Assembly (NCBI GenBank): GCA_947494995.1
Contig: CANLWY010000001.1
Span: 310,001 to 374,000 of the forward strand
Direction of reading: 5' to 3'
DNA length: 64,000 nucleotides
Origin: an uncultured Campylobacterales bacterium
GTDB lineage: Bacteria > Campylobacterota > Campylobacteria > Campylobacterales > Arcobacteraceae
The notes under the pieces were generated by a model. That model was not told the origin of the DNA. It did no database searches and saw only the letters and a list, made by a program, of their open reading frames with translations. Positions 62,403-64,000 of this stretch are shown here, piece after piece. The position numbers and the translations under genes were made by a program. Positions within the stretch are counted from its first letter, which is position 1; every line of letters begins with the position of its first letter.

Positions 62403-63173
62403 CTATTGTCCTTTAAAATTTGGTTTTCTTTTTTCTTTAAATGCTTTAATTCCCTCTTTTTTATCAACACTAGCTAAAGTGCCTGAAAAAAGAGTCTTTT
62501 CATATTTTAATGATGCATTAAGTCCATTATCATATGATGCTAAAACAGCACTTTTTATAGCGCTTACAGCAAAAGGTGATTTAGAAGCTATAATTCTTGC
62601 AATCTCTAGACTTCTTATCATTGTTGTTTCTACTGGGACTACTTCTGATACTAAATTTCTCTTTTGTGCAGTTTTAGCATCCATGAATGAACCAGTTAAT
62701 AAAGCTAACATGGTATTTGATTTACCCATAGCTCTTACAGTTCTCTGAGTTCCCCCAGCTCCTGGCATAATTCCTAAGTTGATTTCTGGTTGACCAAACT
62801 GTGCACTATCTCCGCTTATGATAATGTCACAATGCATTGCCAATTCACATCCACCACCTAAACAAAATCCATTTACCGCTGCAATAATTGGCTTCTTGAA
62901 TTCTTTGATAGTTTCCCAATAAGATGTTCTTACATCATTTATAGATTCAATTGCTCCTTTTACTTCTAACTCATTTATATCTGCTCCCGCTGCAAATACT
63001 TTGTTCCCACCAGTTAGAATTACACATCTAATGTCATCACTTGAAGTTGTTAATACTTCAGCTATCTCTTTTAGTGTATTTGTACGAAGTGCATTGTAAA
63101 CCTTTGGTCTATCAATTGTAATTATTAAGATATTTTGATTTTCTACTTCAACTTTAATATCTTCGTAAGCCAT
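62403..63173 (-). CDS. paaF: 2,3-didehydroadipyl-CoA hydratase PaaF
   Basis: An enoyl-CoA hydratase with both Glu (LGGGCELAM and FGQPEINLG) and PGAGGTQR. First gene of the minus-strand paa operon (paaFGHIJK plus two). The start is ATG 63173 with GGAGGG before it; the TTG at 63185 carries no site. It is divergent from paaN, with the repeat operator between them. Confidence 0.92.
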   Translation of the reverse strand: MAYEDIKVEVENQNILIITIDRPKVYNALRTNTLKEIAEVLTTSSDDIRCVILTGGNKVFAAGADINELEVKGAIESINDVRTSYWETIKEFKKPIIAAVNGFCLGGGCELAMHCDIIISGDSAQFGQPEINLGIMPGAGGTQRTVRAMGKSNTMLALLTGSFMDAKTAQKRNLVSEVVPVETTMIRSLEIARIIASKSPFAVSAIKSAVLASYDNGLNASLKYEKTLFSGTLASVDKKEGIKAFKEKRKPNFKGQ

Positions 63174-63257
63174 ATTGCCCTCCAAATTTTATATCTATTT
63201 CAAAAAAACTTGAAAAATTCTAACAAATGTAATATTTATTGAAGCTTAAAAAAATAT

Positions 63258-63276
63258 GCTATTTTATTGCTATTTT
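63258..63276. promoter_or_regulatory. Repeat operator C, between paaF and paaN
   Basis: GCTATTTT at 63258-63265 and 63269-63276, 11 bases apart, followed by CCTATAAAA. It is the same tandem as at 46683 and 52237 and lies in the 207-base divergent promoter region. Confidence 0.6.
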
Positions 63277-63380
63277 TCCTATAAAACTCCCATTTTTTAG
63301 GGATTAATGATTTTGTTTAATTTTTATTTAATATAAAAGATTATAAGATTTTCAAAATTATATTACAAAAAAGGATAAAA

Positions 63381-64000
63381 ATGAGTCTTTTTGAGAAGCA
63401 TAATAAAACTCTTGATAGAGCATTAGAAGAAATTAAGAATAGAGGCTTTTGGTCACCATACTTTGAAATACCTAGTTCTAAAGTATATGGAGAAGGGAAA
63501 AAAGAAGAATCAATAAACAATTTTAAGGCACAACTTGGAAACAAATTTGAAATTAAAGGTTTAGATTCTGATAAATATATTGGAGCTGAAACATCACCTT
63601 ATGGTTTTGAATTAGGTATTACATATCCATCAATTAAAGCTGATGATTTAGTACAAAGATCAAAAGAAGCTATGAAGCAATGGCAAAAGCTATCTTTAGA
63701 TGAGAGAGCTGGTATTTGTTTAGAGATTCTTGATAGAATTAATAAAAGCTCTTTTGATATAGCTAATTCTGTTATGCATACAACAGGACAACCATATATG
63801 ATGGCATTTCAAGCTGGTGGACCGCATGCTCAAGATCGAGGATTAGAAGCTTTAGCTTATGCATATAAACAACTTGCAGATATTCCGACAAATGCAGTAT
63901 TTGAAAAACCAATGGGTAAAGATAAGCCACCAATTGTTGTAAATAAGAAGTTAAAAGTAGCTCCAAGAGGAATATCTTTAATTATTACTTGTTCTACATT
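63381..64000 (+). CDS. paaN: PaaN-type aldehyde dehydrogenase (3' end outside window)
   Basis: The frame is open from ATG 63381 (AAGGAT nine bases before) to the window end, giving the first 206 residues. Conserved PaaN stretches are FEKHNKTLDRALEEIKNRG, MHTTGQPYMMAFQAGGPHAQDR and a final RGISLIITCST. PaaN-family proteins are taken to oxidise the ring-opened aldehyde of the phenylacetate route, in place of the dehydrogenase half of PaaZ. The full-length protein is usually about 550 residues; the catalytic Cys region lies outside the window. Confidence 0.88.
   Translation, partial: MSLFEKHNKTLDRALEEIKNRGFWSPYFEIPSSKVYGEGKKEESINNFKAQLGNKFEIKGLDSDKYIGAETSPYGFELGITYPSIKADDLVQRSKEAMKQWQKLSLDERAGICLEILDRINKSSFDIANSVMHTTGQPYMMAFQAGGPHAQDRGLEALAYAYKQLADIPTNAVFEKPMGKDKPPIVVNKKLKVAPRGISLIITCST

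Overview
The window is low-GC DNA from a Campylobacterota (epsilonproteobacterial) bacterium, most likely a member of the Arcobacteraceae. This rests on the AT-rich codon use, the style of the housekeeping genes (thrS-infC-rpmI-rplT, cdsA-dxr, tsaD), a DUF3373-type porin, and the many TTG/GTG starts preceded by good Shine-Dalgarno sequences. The genus assignment is inferred.

Left part (1-12500): the 3' end of a multi-rhodanese gene, a polysaccharide deacetylase, a strongly folded non-coding element (about 2397-2603), an unknown membrane-anchored protein, the minus-strand translation block thrS-infC-rpmI-rplT, an outer-membrane porin, two near-identical small periplasmic proteins in tandem, an RqcH/NFACT protein and a lipoprotein.

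Centre (12563-35765): a large pigment cluster. A plus-strand block encodes DarA, DarB, a small unknown protein and a BtrH-like acyltransferase (dialkylresorcinol part). A 14-gene, tightly packed minus-strand operon (29672 down to 16935) encodes a hotdog dehydratase, glycosyltransferase, LpxL-like acyltransferase, MIO aromatic ammonia-lyase, ketoreductase, membrane protein, LolA-like protein, MMPL exporter, acyl-activating enzyme, ABC-2 exporter, ACP, ketosynthase and a ketosynthase-like partner. A divergent plus-strand operon (29777-35765) encodes a flavin halogenase-like enzyme, ACP, ketosynthase, chain-length-factor-like protein, second dehydratase, periplasmic alpha/beta hydrolase with a repeat tail, and a methyltransferase. 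Together they predict an aryl polyene made from a tyrosine- or phenylalanine-derived starter and probably esterified to a dialkylresorcinol, a flexirubin-type product.

Next (35830-44440) is a housekeeping run on the plus strand: cdsA, dxr, small envelope genes, tsaD, a SUI1/YciH protein, a NifX-like protein, the NAD(P)HX repair enzyme, cutA and thiG. A seven-tRNA cluster follows (Pro, His, Arg, Leu, Gln, fMet, Arg) behind a consensus promoter. A copy of the fMet anticodon arm and a 49-residue ORF lie just past the last tRNA.

Right part (44462-64000): an unknown protein, an NDH-2-like flavoprotein, and an aromatic-acid catabolic region. This region has a LivJHMGF-type ABC importer with an enoyl-CoA hydratase, a two-gene di-iron oxygenase plus ferredoxin reductase, a PaaX-type repressor, a minus-strand paaFGHIJK operon with two trailing genes, and the start of paaN, which runs off the right edge. 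A direct repeat of GCTATTT half-sites about 11 bp apart occurs before the importer, before the oxygenase and between paaF and paaN, so these units probably form one regulon. The classical phenylacetyl-CoA epoxidase genes paaABCDE are not seen inside the window. Either they lie beyond the right edge or the two-gene oxygenase takes their place.
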